Source of the DNA: Chitinophaga agrisoli
Lineage (GTDB): Bacteria > Bacteroidota > Bacteroidia > Chitinophagales > Chitinophagaceae
Direction: 5' to 3'
Assembly: GCF_008386695.1 (NCBI RefSeq)
Contig: NZ_VUOC01000003.1
Span: 420,421 to 484,420 of the forward strand
Length of the DNA stretch: 64,000 bases
Position numbers and translations under genes: made by a program. A model generated the notes under the pieces. That model was not told the origin of the DNA. It did not search any database and saw nothing but the letters and a program-made list of their open reading frames with translations. Each line of letters begins with the position of its first letter. Positions within the stretch are counted from its first letter, which is position 1. Shown here piece after piece: positions 52,482-62,067 of this stretch.

Positions 52482-52636
52482 TACGTTGGGGTGCTATTGT
52501 TAGTATGTTATAATATAATATTATAAACTTATAAACTAGGTGGTTAAAAAACGTGAAGGTATTATAGCCCCAAGATAACCATTAAAAGCCTACACGATTT
52601 GCATTCTCGAACATTCACATGACAATCTTTTACAAT
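52482..52636. other. AT-rich spacer with a perfect palindrome
   Basis: No gene is seen. A perfect palindrome TTATAATAT-A-ATATTATAA lies at 52508-52526, inside a looser outer pair TTGGGG..CTAT (52485-52497) and ATAG..CCCCAA (52564-52574). The function is unknown; an operator or a structured RNA is possible. The terminator at 52637 follows. Confidence 0.4.
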
Positions 52637-52667
52637 AAGCCTAAGGTTTCTACCTTAGGCTTTTTTT
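52637..52667 (+). terminator. intrinsic terminator upstream of fecR-like gene
   Basis: Perfect 11-bp stem AAGCCTAAGGT / ACCTTAGGCTT with loop TTCT, followed by TTTTT. It ends some transcript coming from the 52.2-52.6 kb spacer, which supports that spacer being transcribed. Confidence 0.88.
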
Positions 52668-52789
52668 GTTTTTGGCGTGTAAAGCCGCTAATATTAACAA
52701 ATTGTAAACTCCACTTTGGCCATTGGTATCTCTTCTTCTGAGGAACGTACTCTTTCTGTAGTTGCGTTAGGTGACTGTTAACGGCAGAA

Positions 52790-53734
52790 ATGAAAATAGA
52801 CAAAAACATACTAGCTAAATATTTTAAAGGCGAGTGCAGCGAAGAAGAAGCTGCATTTGTAGACGCGTATCTTCAACAGGAAACAACGCCGGAAATGGAC
52901 GCCTACCTGGCGACAACCTGGGAAGCAGCCCAGGCGCCAGTTATCCCTACACCTGTGGCAACCCCGGTGAAAACAGTAAAGCTGCACCGCGTTTGGTTCG
53001 GCGCCGCTGCAGCAATATTAGCGCTGGTGAGCGTATGTGCATGGTTATGGCAGTCTAAACGCACCATGCCGGAGCACGCCCTGGCCCTGCAGTGGGATAC
53101 TATCTACAACGCCAGCCGTAATATACGCCTGGTATCTATGCCGGATGGTTCCAAGGTATGGCTCAGCGCCCATGCTGCCGTAGCGTACACCGCCAACTAT
53201 AATGACACCACCCGCGAGTTATGGTTACAGGGAGAAGCATATTTTGATGTAGCGCAGCAGGCCGGTAAGCCCTTCCGGGTGCATACCCACGACCTGGTGA
53301 CCACGGCATTGGGCACTGCTTTTAACATTGCTACCACCAACCGGGCAGACAGCAGTATTGCGGTGAGCCTGCTCTCAGGTAAAGTGTCTGTAAGCGCCGA
53401 TGGATTCTCCCATATCCTGCAGCCCGGCGAGATGTTATTGTACAAAAAAGGCGTACTGCCCGCATCTATTACAAGATTTAATGCCGCAGAGATACTGGAC
53501 TGGAAAAATGGTAAACTGATATTTGATAATACCACGTTGGAAGACGCCTTTGCCAAGCTGCAAAGCCGTTACAAACAAAATATAGTACTGGAAGACAACA
53601 ACCTGGCGAAGAAAAAAGTATCGGGCTCATTTACTTCAAACATGACCCTTGAGCAGATACTTGCCACTTTACAATATGTGCATGGATTTTCCTATAAACT
53701 GGCGGGTGATACCTATGTAGTAGATAGACCATAA
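52790..53734 (+). CDS. FecR family anti-sigma factor
   Basis: A 314-residue inner membrane protein. The cytoplasmic N-terminal part (residues 1-65, ILAKYFKGECSEEEAAFVDA) is an anti-sigma-like domain, followed by a membrane helix at about 70-85 (FGAAAAILALVSVCAWLW). The periplasmic FecR domain has the LVSMPDGSKVWLSAHAAVAY then LWLQGEAYFDVAQQAGKPFR and LGTAFNIA. The C-terminal 65 residues (LDWKNGKLIFDNTTLEDAFA, then IVLEDNNLAKKKVSGSF) form a DUF4974-type region. It should relay a signal from the receptor at 53836 to an ECF sigma factor, but none lies directly upstream. Confidence 0.9.
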   Translation: MKIDKNILAKYFKGECSEEEAAFVDAYLQQETTPEMDAYLATTWEAAQAPVIPTPVATPVKTVKLHRVWFGAAAAILALVSVCAWLWQSKRTMPEHALALQWDTIYNASRNIRLVSMPDGSKVWLSAHAAVAYTANYNDTTRELWLQGEAYFDVAQQAGKPFRVHTHDLVTTALGTAFNIATTNRADSSIAVSLLSGKVSVSADGFSHILQPGEMLLYKKGVLPASITRFNAAEILDWKNGKLIFDNTTLEDAFAKLQSRYKQNIVLEDNNLAKKKVSGSFTSNMTLEQILATLQYVHGFSYKLAGDTYVVDRP

Positions 53735-53835
53735 AGACAAAATCATATTAATAATAATAGCGCTGTAGACACGGCGCTTACTATCGGGGCAGCCCGAGCG
53801 GGGTATTCATTTTAATTAAAAAGCAAGAAAAAAGT

Positions 53836-56800
53836 ATGCAAAAATCTACAAAAAGATTTTTTAACAGTAGCATCCTGAGAAAAGGCATGGTTGCACTGTT
53901 ATGTTTTTTAGGGACAAATTATCAGGCTGCCATTGGTATGCAGTCATACAAGGGGTTAACAGACAAGGTACACATTAGTATGTTAAACACTACAGCGGCG
54001 GCTGTGGTAAAAATTTTGGAACAGCAGACAAGCTACACATTCATCTATGATCCGGAGTATCTGAAACAATGTAACCTAACCGGGTTAAAGTTGAAGGATA
54101 ACACGCTTGCTGAGGTACTGCACTACCTGGATGTGTATGCACCTATAGATATATCTTATAATAACAATACAGTCGCGCTCCGTAAAGGCAAGCAGGAACG
54201 TGTAGCAGACAAAGGACGTATTACCGGTAAAGTGGTAGACAACAAGAATGAGCCGTTACCTGGCGTAACAATACAGATAGAAGGCGGACAAGGCACCGTG
54301 ACCAATGTAGATGGTACGTATGATCTGCAGCTGGAACCGGGTACCTATACGCTTACATTCAGCTATATCTCTTATGAGTCCCGTAAAGTGACGGAAATTG
54401 TTGTAACGGAGAAGGGGATTACGCCATTGAATGTGTCGATGAAAAGCGCCGGTTCCCGTTTGAAAGAGGTGACAGTGACGGCAAATTATAAAAAGGCTTC
54501 TGTAGAAGGATTATATGCCATACAGAAGAACAATGCGGCCATCTCAGATGGTATTAGTGCAGACGTAATTGCCAGAACACCAGATAAAAACGTGGGAGAG
54601 GTGCTGAAGCGCGTGAGCGGGCTGTCTACCATGGATAACAAATATGTGGTAGTAAGGGGATTAAGCGAACGTTATAACCAGGCTATGCTGAACGGCCAGA
54701 TCATGCCCAGCACAGAGCTGAACAGGAAGAATTTCAACTTTGACATTATTCCTGCCAACATGGTAGAAAATATCACTGTAATAAAAACGCTTACCCCGGA
54801 TCAAAGCGCTGAATTTGGCGGCGGTCTTGTGCAGGTGAATACCGCGGAGATCCCGACTCATGATTTCCTGAATATCAGCGCCGGCGGCAGTATCAATGAC
54901 AATACCACCGGTAAGACTTTTAACTCTTTGAAGCTGGAAGGTCGCGAATACTGGGGTAAAGCAGCTGAGCACAGGGACTTTTTAGGCACGCAGGACTGGA
55001 AGACCAAGAGTGACATGGTCAATCAGTTTCAAAAGCAGGGCAGCGGTTCAGCCGCTTTGGCTAACAACTGGGGACTGTATGAAATGAAGGCTTTGCCTTC
55101 ACAAAACTATAAATTATCCGGTGGTAAGGTATTTAAGCTAGCTAACGGAAACCGCCTGGGTATCCTGGCGGCAGTAAGCTACCGTAACACCCTGGCTACA
55201 CAGGACGTGGAAATGACACGGAATGCCTTCGGCAGCGGCCGTGGAGTGAACCCTTACGCTGATAGCACGCGGTTTAAAGGCAAGCGCTATGGATTCACGA
55301 CTAACCTTGGCGGTTTGGCCGGCATAGGATACCAGACAGAGAAACACCGTATCAGCTTCCAGACTTTATACCTGCGTTCCCTGGATCAGCAGCTGATATT
55401 GGGTAAAGGTCAAAGTGAGGAACCTGATGCATTCATGCTGGGATATTATGATCTGACCACGCAAACGGAGGTATGGCAGAACCAGTTAAAGGGTGAGCAT
55501 GTTATAGGCAAGCACAAGTTCAAATTATCTTGGATGGGTAGCTACCTGAACCTGGATCGTATGAGGCCGGATAACCATGCCATGAAGGCAACGGTAAAAC
55601 AAGTATTAGATGATAAGTCCGGGGAATATAACCTTACTACACCTATTATCAATGATGGAGCCCCTGGGGGTGCGTTAAGAACCTGGAGCCGTGCGTACGA
55701 AAAGAATTATAACTGGCAGACAGACCTGTCAATGCCATTTAAGAAAGACCTGAGCAGCGTACATACTGAAAATACCGCCAAGATCGGCTACGCAGGTTGG
55801 GCTAAAGACCGGTCTTTCTTTGTGTTGAATACCGGTAGTGTGCCAACGAATACTGAAACCTTTCCGCCCTTGTCGCAGATCTTTGATCCGGCGGGTACCA
55901 ATGTGTTCCTGAGCCCATTCAATGATGATTTTCATAAAACAGCAACACTGCATGCTGTATATGGTATGTTGGACAACAGAATAGGAGAAAAATGGCGCCT
56001 CGTATGGGGTGTAAGGGCGGAGTACTATAATCTGAACAATGTAAACACAGTACTGGATAGTCTTTTCAAACAGATCAACAGTGGCCGTCCGGATGCTCAG
56101 TATGACTATAGTGCATTAAAGAACCGGGAACCTAACTGGAACTTATTCCCGTCCGCTAACCTTACCTATAGTCTTACCCAGCAGATGAATCTGCGGTTAG
56201 CATATGCAAAGAGCATTATTCGTCCTGATCTGCGTGAGTTAGCCTTTTTCAGGGAGTATGATTTTGAACTAGGTGGAGAATACCAAAGTGGCCTGGTGCG
56301 CTCAACGGTGATAGATCACCTGGATTTCAGGTATGAGTGGTACCCTGGCCCCGGAGAGATCATGTCATTATCACTGTTCTATAAGGACAATAAATATCCT
56401 ATGGAGATCTATAAGCAGGGAGATAACCGCGTATATGTGTTGAGGAACAATAAATCTGCCAAGAACTATGGTGTTGAAGTGGAAATACGTAAGTCCCTGC
56501 AATTCACTAAAGTACCGGTAATAAAGAACATAACGTTATACGGAAACTTTACTTATCTGGATGCAAAGGTGGTTCCTATGACCCTGGAAGCAAACAGGTT
56601 TGCGGAAGATAACCCACTGAAAATAGCGCCTGAGGAAGTACTGCTGCCGGAAGAGAAACGGCCGCAGACGGGGGCGAGCAACTACATGGTGAACGCGGGA
56701 GTTTATTATGATACCAAGCCGGTATCCCTGAGTGTAGTCTACAACTATGTGACGAACCGCGTATTCCGCCCTTCAGACATCTATGCCGCTTCACTTTTTG

Positions 56801-57054
56801 AAAGGCCGCTGGAAGCGCTGGATGCGCAGCTGGCCTTCAGGTTCCTGAAGCAGAAGGCAGAAGTAAGAGCGAACGTAGCAAATATCTTGAATAGTAGCAC
56901 GATTGTATATACTAATAATGGTCCGGATGGGCGTCCGATTCAAGGCCGGGCACCTACTAAGAAAGAGTTACTGTATCAGAAGGAAACAGACCTGGTTGAT
57001 TATATGGCGAGGCCAGGCCGTACTTATAGCATGACATTATCTTATACTTTTTAA
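53836..57054 (+). CDS. TonB-dependent outer membrane receptor with STN domain
   Basis: A 1072-residue outer membrane protein. After a signal peptide come an STN domain (residues about 45-120, MLNTTAAAVVKILEQQTSYT then LKLKDNTLAEVLHYLDVYAP), a carboxypeptidase-regulatory-like beta domain (about 130-205, GRITGKVVDNKNEPLPGVTI), a plug (about 210-340; DGISADVIARTPDKNVGEVL, KYVVVRGLSERYNQAML) and a barrel ending in aromatic TLSYTF. The STN domain is the part that signals to FecR. It follows fecR after 100 bases and precedes a beta-helix-like lipoprotein gene, with which it may act in uptake of an unknown ligand. The receptor's plug pattern is the non-SusC type. Confidence 0.92.
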   Translation: MQKSTKRFFNSSILRKGMVALLCFLGTNYQAAIGMQSYKGLTDKVHISMLNTTAAAVVKILEQQTSYTFIYDPEYLKQCNLTGLKLKDNTLAEVLHYLDVYAPIDISYNNNTVALRKGKQERVADKGRITGKVVDNKNEPLPGVTIQIEGGQGTVTNVDGTYDLQLEPGTYTLTFSYISYESRKVTEIVVTEKGITPLNVSMKSAGSRLKEVTVTANYKKASVEGLYAIQKNNAAISDGISADVIARTPDKNVGEVLKRVSGLSTMDNKYVVVRGLSERYNQAMLNGQIMPSTELNRKNFNFDIIPANMVENITVIKTLTPDQSAEFGGGLVQVNTAEIPTHDFLNISAGGSINDNTTGKTFNSLKLEGREYWGKAAEHRDFLGTQDWKTKSDMVNQFQKQGSGSAALANNWGLYEMKALPSQNYKLSGGKVFKLANGNRLGILAAVSYRNTLATQDVEMTRNAFGSGRGVNPYADSTRFKGKRYGFTTNLGGLAGIGYQTEKHRISFQTLYLRSLDQQLILGKGQSEEPDAFMLGYYDLTTQTEVWQNQLKGEHVIGKHKFKLSWMGSYLNLDRMRPDNHAMKATVKQVLDDKSGEYNLTTPIINDGAPGGALRTWSRAYEKNYNWQTDLSMPFKKDLSSVHTENTAKIGYAGWAKDRSFFVLNTGSVPTNTETFPPLSQIFDPAGTNVFLSPFNDDFHKTATLHAVYGMLDNRIGEKWRLVWGVRAEYYNLNNVNTVLDSLFKQINSGRPDAQYDYSALKNREPNWNLFPSANLTYSLTQQMNLRLAYAKSIIRPDLRELAFFREYDFELGGEYQSGLVRSTVIDHLDFRYEWYPGPGEIMSLSLFYKDNKYPMEIYKQGDNRVYVLRNNKSAKNYGVEVEIRKSLQFTKVPVIKNITLYGNFTYLDAKVVPMTLEANRFAEDNPLKIAPEEVLLPEEKRPQTGASNYMVNAGVYYDTKPVSLSVVYNYVTNRVFRPSDIYAASLFERPLEALDAQLAFRFLKQKAEVRANVANILNSSTIVYTNNGPDGRPIQGRAPTKKELLYQKETDLVDYMARPGRTYSMTLSYTF

Positions 57055-57132
57055 AATGGCATATCGATATCCAAGTATAAACCCTGATCAGGTACCCTTT
57101 CTTTATTCATCATTTTTAAACCCAACGGAAAA

Positions 57133-58656
57133 ATGAAAAACAGTTTCCCTATTTTGGTGGCACTTGCAGCCCTCATTGCTGGTGCTTCATCTTGCCAAAA
57201 AGACGCACAAAAAAGTGGTGACCGCCCTGTAAACGCCGGCGCCCTCGCTACTGCTTGCCCCACTGGTGCTCCTACCACCACAGTTACTTTGAGCGGTGTT
57301 ATTTCCAGCAGCATGACGCTGAGCAACAACACCCTCTACAAACTGCAAGGTCTGGTGTACGTTACTTCCCCTGTTGGCGGCCCCGTTACTACACTGACCA
57401 TCCAGGCTGGTACCAGGATTGAAGGCCAGGCTGGTGTAGGTTCTGCACCCGGTGGTGGCCTGATCATCACCCGTGGCGCACGCATCAACGCTGAAGGTAA
57501 CCCGACTTGCCCCATCGTATTTACTTCTTATCGTCAGTCACTGGGTACTGCCCAATCTGGCGACTGGGCTGGTGTGATCCTGTTAGGCGCAGCACCTATC
57601 AACACTGCTACTGGCGCTACTACTGCAAGAGTAGAAGGTATTCCTGATAACGCACCTGCAAGCGCAGAATATGGCGGTACTGTTTGTACTGATACTTCTG
57701 GTATCTTCAAGTATGTACGTATCGAGTATGCTGGTTTCGCACTTAGCGCTAACAACGAGATCAACGGCCTTACCCTGGCTGGTGTAGGTAGCGGTACTGT
57801 TATCGATTTCGTAGAAGCTTACAAATCTAATGACGACGCCTTTGAATTCTTTGGTGGTACTGTAAATGCAAAACATCTGGTTTCTGTTGATGCATTGGAT
57901 GATATGTTTGATACAGACAACGGTTTCCGCGGTAGCATTCAATACGCACTGGGTATGTCTGATACTACCAGAGCTGATTTCAGCGAGTCTAATGGTATTG
58001 AAAGCGACAATAATAGTGCAGGTAACGGCAATCTTCCTCAAACGAAGCCCGTATTCTCCAACATGACTATTATCGGTCTGCCTAATGCAACTTTAGCTAA
58101 CAGGACTAACATGCCTCCTACTGGTACTGGTCTGTATGGCCGTTTCCAGATCAGAAGGAATTCTTCTTATGTACTGCAGAACTCTGTTCTGCTGGGCTTT
58201 AAGAAAGGTATAGAAGTTGATGGTACTGCTAGCCAGCTTAACTGGACCAACAACAGTATGTGTATTTCTCACGACCTGATTCACAACTATACTGATCTCA
58301 ATTCTTGCTTCTTAGGTTCTAACCCTCTGGTTAAGCCTTTGCTGCCGGCGCCTGCATCTACCATTTTCTATGCACCTAATGGCACAACAAGCACTGATGA
58401 AGTAGCCGATCTGAAGTTGAAGGATCCGTTTAATCGTAGTGTTGCTGGCTTCTATATGCCAGTATTCAGCCCGCAGGCTGCGTTAAACTCTCCTGCTTTA
58501 AGTCAACCGACTAGCAGCAGCTGTTTAACAGTTCTTTGCTCTGGCACTAACCCCGTATTTACTTTCGATGCGCCTACTTTCCGTGGTGCATTCGGCCGGT
58601 CTGATGTTGCTGCTAACAACTGGGCTACCGGTTGGACCAAGTTTAGCGGTCAATAA
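57133..58656 (+). CDS. beta-helix-like surface lipoprotein, full length
   Basis: A 507-residue lipoprotein; signal LVALAALIAGASSC with lipidated Cys at residue 21. The mature part looks like a right-handed beta-helix: TLTIQAGTRIEG, then GGLIITRGARINAEGNPTCP, GDWAGVILLGAAPIN, FKYVRIEYAGFA and SNDDAFEFFGGTVNAKHLVS. It ends NNWATGWTKFSGQ. The codons are rich in Thr/Gly/Ser/Asn. It follows the TonB receptor by 78 bases and is probably displayed at the cell surface to feed it, an inference from position only. Two broken copies of the same gene lie 1 to 2 kb downstream. Confidence 0.85.
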   Translation: MKNSFPILVALAALIAGASSCQKDAQKSGDRPVNAGALATACPTGAPTTTVTLSGVISSSMTLSNNTLYKLQGLVYVTSPVGGPVTTLTIQAGTRIEGQAGVGSAPGGGLIITRGARINAEGNPTCPIVFTSYRQSLGTAQSGDWAGVILLGAAPINTATGATTARVEGIPDNAPASAEYGGTVCTDTSGIFKYVRIEYAGFALSANNEINGLTLAGVGSGTVIDFVEAYKSNDDAFEFFGGTVNAKHLVSVDALDDMFDTDNGFRGSIQYALGMSDTTRADFSESNGIESDNNSAGNGNLPQTKPVFSNMTIIGLPNATLANRTNMPPTGTGLYGRFQIRRNSSYVLQNSVLLGFKKGIEVDGTASQLNWTNNSMCISHDLIHNYTDLNSCFLGSNPLVKPLLPAPASTIFYAPNGTTSTDEVADLKLKDPFNRSVAGFYMPVFSPQAALNSPALSQPTSSSCLTVLCSGTNPVFTFDAPTFRGAFGRSDVAANNWATGWTKFSGQ

Positions 58657-58687
58657 ATGATTTAATAAAGTCAATTAAGATGAAGAT

Positions 58688-58724
58688 ACCTGCAGTTGGA
58701 ACAATTCCAACTGCAGGTTTTAAA
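58688..58724 (+). terminator. hairpin after the beta-helix lipoprotein gene
   Basis: Stem ACCTGCAGTTGGA / TCCAACTGCAGGT (13 bp) with a 5-base loop, followed by TTTTAAA; a weak intrinsic terminator before the next gene. Confidence 0.75.
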
Positions 58725-58739
58725 TACAATAATTAAATA

Positions 58740-59543
58740 ATGAGAGGCAAAATTTTACTTTTTGTTGCTGCAATCGTAATAAGCAGCTTTTTGATCTTAA
58801 CATCCTGCAAAAAGGGGGAACCAATCGAAGAAACTAATTTTATTAACATCAGTATATCCAAACTGTTCAGGGATTCTCCATCCATGGATATATATGTTAA
58901 TGGTACGTTAAACAGTACCTTACCAGGTGGAGAACAAAGTCTAAAAGTGCTGTTGCCACAGAACAGCAGTAATGTGGAGATCTCCTTTAAGAAGCATGAT
59001 GACAGCGCGGAGCTGATTGATACGGTGCTGGCAAGCCTAAAGGGGGGGATAGGACTAACTTATCTTTACAATGAAAGCCTGGGATTCAACCAATTCATTG
59101 GCAGCGAATTCAGACAGCCTTCGAGTGACTCTATGGCTGTTCAATTCCTGAATAATTTTAATTATGGATCCGGAAAAATAAATGTATTTATATATAAGTC
59201 TGTTGATGGATATAGTTATAGTGACGATAGCAAGGTTGATTCATTAATGGATATTAACGCAAATAAAGTATCGGACGTAAAAGTATTGCCTTATCTGGAT
59301 GAAACCGGACAGCGTATCCTTTACGCGGTGGTAGTAGTAGACGCAGTAACCGGTTATAATGGAGTTGCTGAATACTATATAGATCTGGGATATGATCCTT
59401 ACTCCGGCGGTTGGCCCATTAGTGCTCCACCTACAGACTTAGCAGCTGGGAAGCTGTCTATAGTGAAGGTGGAAAATTTTCCCTATGATGAGAATGGGAA
59501 ACATTATGAGCAGATTAACATGGGGACAATATTTGAATATTGA
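58740..59543 (+). CDS. lipoprotein of unknown function
   Basis: A 267-residue lipoprotein: signal ILLFVAAIVISSFLILTSCK gives a lipidated Cys at residue 23. The mature part reads INISISKLFRDSPSMDIYVN, then GEQSLKVLLPQNSSNVEISF, and YSYSDDSKVDSLMDINANKV; the C-terminal half ends QINMGTIFEY. The layout resembles DUF4397-like beta-sandwich lipoproteins but I cannot assign a family. It lies between the full-length and the broken copies of the beta-helix gene on the same strand, so it may be part of the same uptake set. Codon use is more AT-rich than in the neighbouring core genes. Confidence 0.7.
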   Translation: MRGKILLFVAAIVISSFLILTSCKKGEPIEETNFINISISKLFRDSPSMDIYVNGTLNSTLPGGEQSLKVLLPQNSSNVEISFKKHDDSAELIDTVLASLKGGIGLTYLYNESLGFNQFIGSEFRQPSSDSMAVQFLNNFNYGSGKINVFIYKSVDGYSYSDDSKVDSLMDINANKVSDVKVLPYLDETGQRILYAVVVVDAVTGYNGVAEYYIDLGYDPYSGGWPISAPPTDLAAGKLSIVKVENFPYDENGKHYEQINMGTIFEY

Positions 59544-59605
59544 TGACGAGGTGACTGGCCACGGTAAATGGCGAGCATATACATGATGAGGACCCTGCTA
59601 ATTCC

Positions 59606-59836
59606 GCAATAATATTCTCTAAGACTCTTTTAATTGATACCCATCCCTGATGCATACAGGGATGGGTATACATAAGCGTAGCCCTGTTAACGTTAAACCC
59701 ACAATAAAATGAAAACCCGATCCCTCATTTATCCTTTATCAAATGGCATTGAGATGCTACTGGAAGTCAGGGTAAATATAGTTCCGGTAATATGATCGCA
59801 AATGATTGGGCAGCTGACTGGTCCAGATTTTTCTAA
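59606..59836 (+). pseudogene. dead copy of the beta-helix lipoprotein
   Basis: The frame at 59618-59704 reads SKTLLIDTHP, a TGA in place of the Trp codon, then CIQGWVYIS; it aligns with ENTLLTNAHPWYIRGWVYLG of the next gene. The frame at 59771-59833 reads GKYSSGNMIANDWAADWSRF and F before a TAA; it aligns with the end of the full-length gene (NNWATGWTKF). Between the two pieces almost the whole middle is deleted. There is no start codon in frame. Confidence 0.7.
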
Positions 59837-59856
59837 ACTATAACAAGCAAATATTT

Positions 59857-60528
59857 ATGCGTATCCTCAGCAATGGCATCCGGTTATCTGTAGCGTTGGC
59901 ATTGGCGTGTGCTGTAATCACAGCATGCGAAAAGGAAGATAATAACACAGGCGTAATAAATGATGTACTAACCGTGCCTATACAGGATACGCTGCAACCC
60001 GTTATTTCAGAAAATACGTTATTAACCAATGCCCATCCCTGGTATATCCGGGGATGGGTGTATCTGGGAAATGAAGCAGTCCTGAAAATCGAGCCGGGAA
60101 CAGTGATAAATATGTGCCCGGACGAGGAAGCAGGCGGAAACGGAGGCCTTATCATCACACGAGGCGCTAAGATAGTTGCCCAGGGACTGCCTCAATTGCC
60201 CATCCATTTTCAGCGCTCAGACTCCGGCAACAATGGCTGGCGGGGCATTATTATCCTGGGCAGGGCTACGCAGCAAAAGGCCTTTACGACATTTGAACAT
60301 GAGATGTTACCAGCTGGTAAAAGCCTTGCTTATGGAGGCAACGAGCCAGATGACAGCTCCGGCGTGCTGCAACATGTGCAGATCGATTATGTGGCGCCGG
60401 TAAAAGGAAAACAACCAACACCCGGATTACTATTGCTGGGCGCCGGTAAAAAAACAAACATCAATAATGTGGTACTTCATCCATTGAATATTAATGGCGC
60501 CAGTTTGAACGACCGGCGCTTACCTTAA
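59857..60528 (+). CDS. truncated paralogue of the beta-helix lipoprotein
   Basis: A 223-residue lipoprotein: signal with lipobox LACAVITAC (Cys at residue 24). Residues 40-200 match the N-terminal half of the 507-residue gene at 57133: HPWYIRGWVYLG, LKIEPGTVINMC, then GGLIITRGAKIVAQGLPQLP, NNGWRGIIILGRA, and LQHVQIDYVAP. It stops about 300 residues before the family end, without the closing NNWATGWTKF-type sequence. So it is either a relic or a short form with altered function. It is 20 bases after the dead copy. Confidence 0.7.
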   Translation: MRILSNGIRLSVALALACAVITACEKEDNNTGVINDVLTVPIQDTLQPVISENTLLTNAHPWYIRGWVYLGNEAVLKIEPGTVINMCPDEEAGGNGGLIITRGAKIVAQGLPQLPIHFQRSDSGNNGWRGIIILGRATQQKAFTTFEHEMLPAGKSLAYGGNEPDDSSGVLQHVQIDYVAPVKGKQPTPGLLLLGAGKKTNINNVVLHPLNINGASLNDRRLP

Positions 60529-60655
60529 TCCCTTGGTAATTGCATATAACCTGCTGTGAGATGGAAGGGTAGTCCCGCTCCCCGGCTTACCATTAAAAGA
60601 ACACAAAATGACTGGTATGTTGTTTTTACAACATACCTTTTTTTATGCTGGCAGA

Positions 60656-62059
60656 TCACTTGCGCAGTAAACTTGCTGGCAGGGTAACGATATTCCCATC
60701 TGCCATCCGCTTGCCGGCATCATACAACCGCAGGGTAGGGGATACAGGATGTGTTTCTCCGGTTATTCTGCCATTCCCACTAATAATGGAGATAGCTTTG
60801 GCAATCAGGGGGTCCCGGGTAGACCCCAGGGGGCTTAGGGGTTGTGTGCTCAGTTCATCAATAGTATATAGGGGCGTAATACCTTGTGTATACCCTCCTT
60901 CTCCTTTTACATTGGCCAGGTAATAAGTGATGGGCAGCATGGTCCAGGGGATCCGTTTGGGAGTGCGCAGATCGCTGATGATAATGGCGCCTTTGTCCTT
61001 GCCATAGGTAGGTTCGCCTATCTGCACTACGTTTGTATAAGGCCGGAGGTTATTGATGGTTAACTCTGCCGCGGAGGTGGTTTCGTGGCCGGATAATATA
61101 AATACCCGTGGCAGGGATAAACGGGTGGGGGATAAGGAGCTGAAGCTTACCGGCGCGCCGGCTTCCGGTACAGACAGTGCAGACTGGAAGGAGATGGTGC
61201 GCTGTCCCATGTATTTATTACCGGTATACCTGACAAAACCGCTTTGTTCATTAATACCGGGCGCTATCAATGCGCTGAGTAAGGCGGATGCGGTTACACT
61301 GCCGCCCGGATTATAACGGAGATCCAGGATAAGTTCACTCACCCCGGCATCCTTAAACTGCTGAAAAATACCTGTAAGCGGAAGGTTATAGGCGTCATTA
61401 AAATAGTTATAGAATAAGTAGGCTACCTTTTTTCCATTTACAGTAAGGATAGAATGGTTATGCACCGGGTCTTCCGCTATATTTCCCGCCGGCAGGGTTA
61501 GCGCCGTGCCCTCCGTAACGGTATTGCCTTGCACGGTGGCCGGCGTAAGCGATACTGACTGCTGTTGCAGCATGTTCTCGCCAAGTGTGCCCGCATTGCT
61601 GCTGCTAATGGCCTGGCCATTGATCCGCGTAAAATAATCACCGCGCTTTAACCCGCTAAACCCTGCGGTGGACCCTGGTAATACCAGCTTGATAACGCCT
61701 ATGGCGCCACCCGGGGCCGTAGGCCAGTTGATGATGGAAAAGTCGATCCCATAGGTAAATAACATATACCGGGGATAGGTCTCGGGCACTTCAGGATTAT
61801 AGATAATGGAAAACCTGTCTGCAGGGTTCTTTAACTTATTAAAAAAGGCTTGCGTTTCCGTTTGCTCTTCCGCCTTACCTGGCAGCTGATCGCTCCACAG
61901 GTAGAAATAATGCATACTGTCCAGTATCCAGTTATTGATCTCTTTCTGGGTAACAGGACCGGTAGGGGTAGGAGGTGTTTTATCTTTGGTACAGGCTGCC
62001 ATCAGCAGCAACCATACAGGTACGGATAGGACCCTGTACAGGCGGTTATATTGAGGCAT
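60656..62059 (-). CDS. S41-family peptidase, lipoprotein
   Basis: A 467-residue protease with lipobox LLMAAC at residues 18-23. Domains: N-terminal cap (about 40-110), a PDZ-like segment with GFSGLKRGDYFTRINGQAIS (about 130-165), and the catalytic domain with LILDLRYNPGGSVTASALLS, then the Ser in GHETTSAAELT (Ser329) and Lys in TYGKDKG (Lys354, 25 residues on, the usual spacing for the Ser-Lys dyad). It is likely periplasmic or surface exposed. It follows the ECF sigma gene by 8 bases on the same strand, so it is an operon with it. Confidence 0.9.
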   Translation of the reverse strand: MPQYNRLYRVLSVPVWLLLMAACTKDKTPPTPTGPVTQKEINNWILDSMHYFYLWSDQLPGKAEEQTETQAFFNKLKNPADRFSIIYNPEVPETYPRYMLFTYGIDFSIINWPTAPGGAIGVIKLVLPGSTAGFSGLKRGDYFTRINGQAISSSNAGTLGENMLQQQSVSLTPATVQGNTVTEGTALTLPAGNIAEDPVHNHSILTVNGKKVAYLFYNYFNDAYNLPLTGIFQQFKDAGVSELILDLRYNPGGSVTASALLSALIAPGINEQSGFVRYTGNKYMGQRTISFQSALSVPEAGAPVSFSSLSPTRLSLPRVFILSGHETTSAAELTINNLRPYTNVVQIGEPTYGKDKGAIIISDLRTPKRIPWTMLPITYYLANVKGEGGYTQGITPLYTIDELSTQPLSPLGSTRDPLIAKAISIISGNGRITGETHPVSPTLRLYDAGKRMADGNIVTLPASLLRK

Positions 62060-62067
62060 AACGGGAT

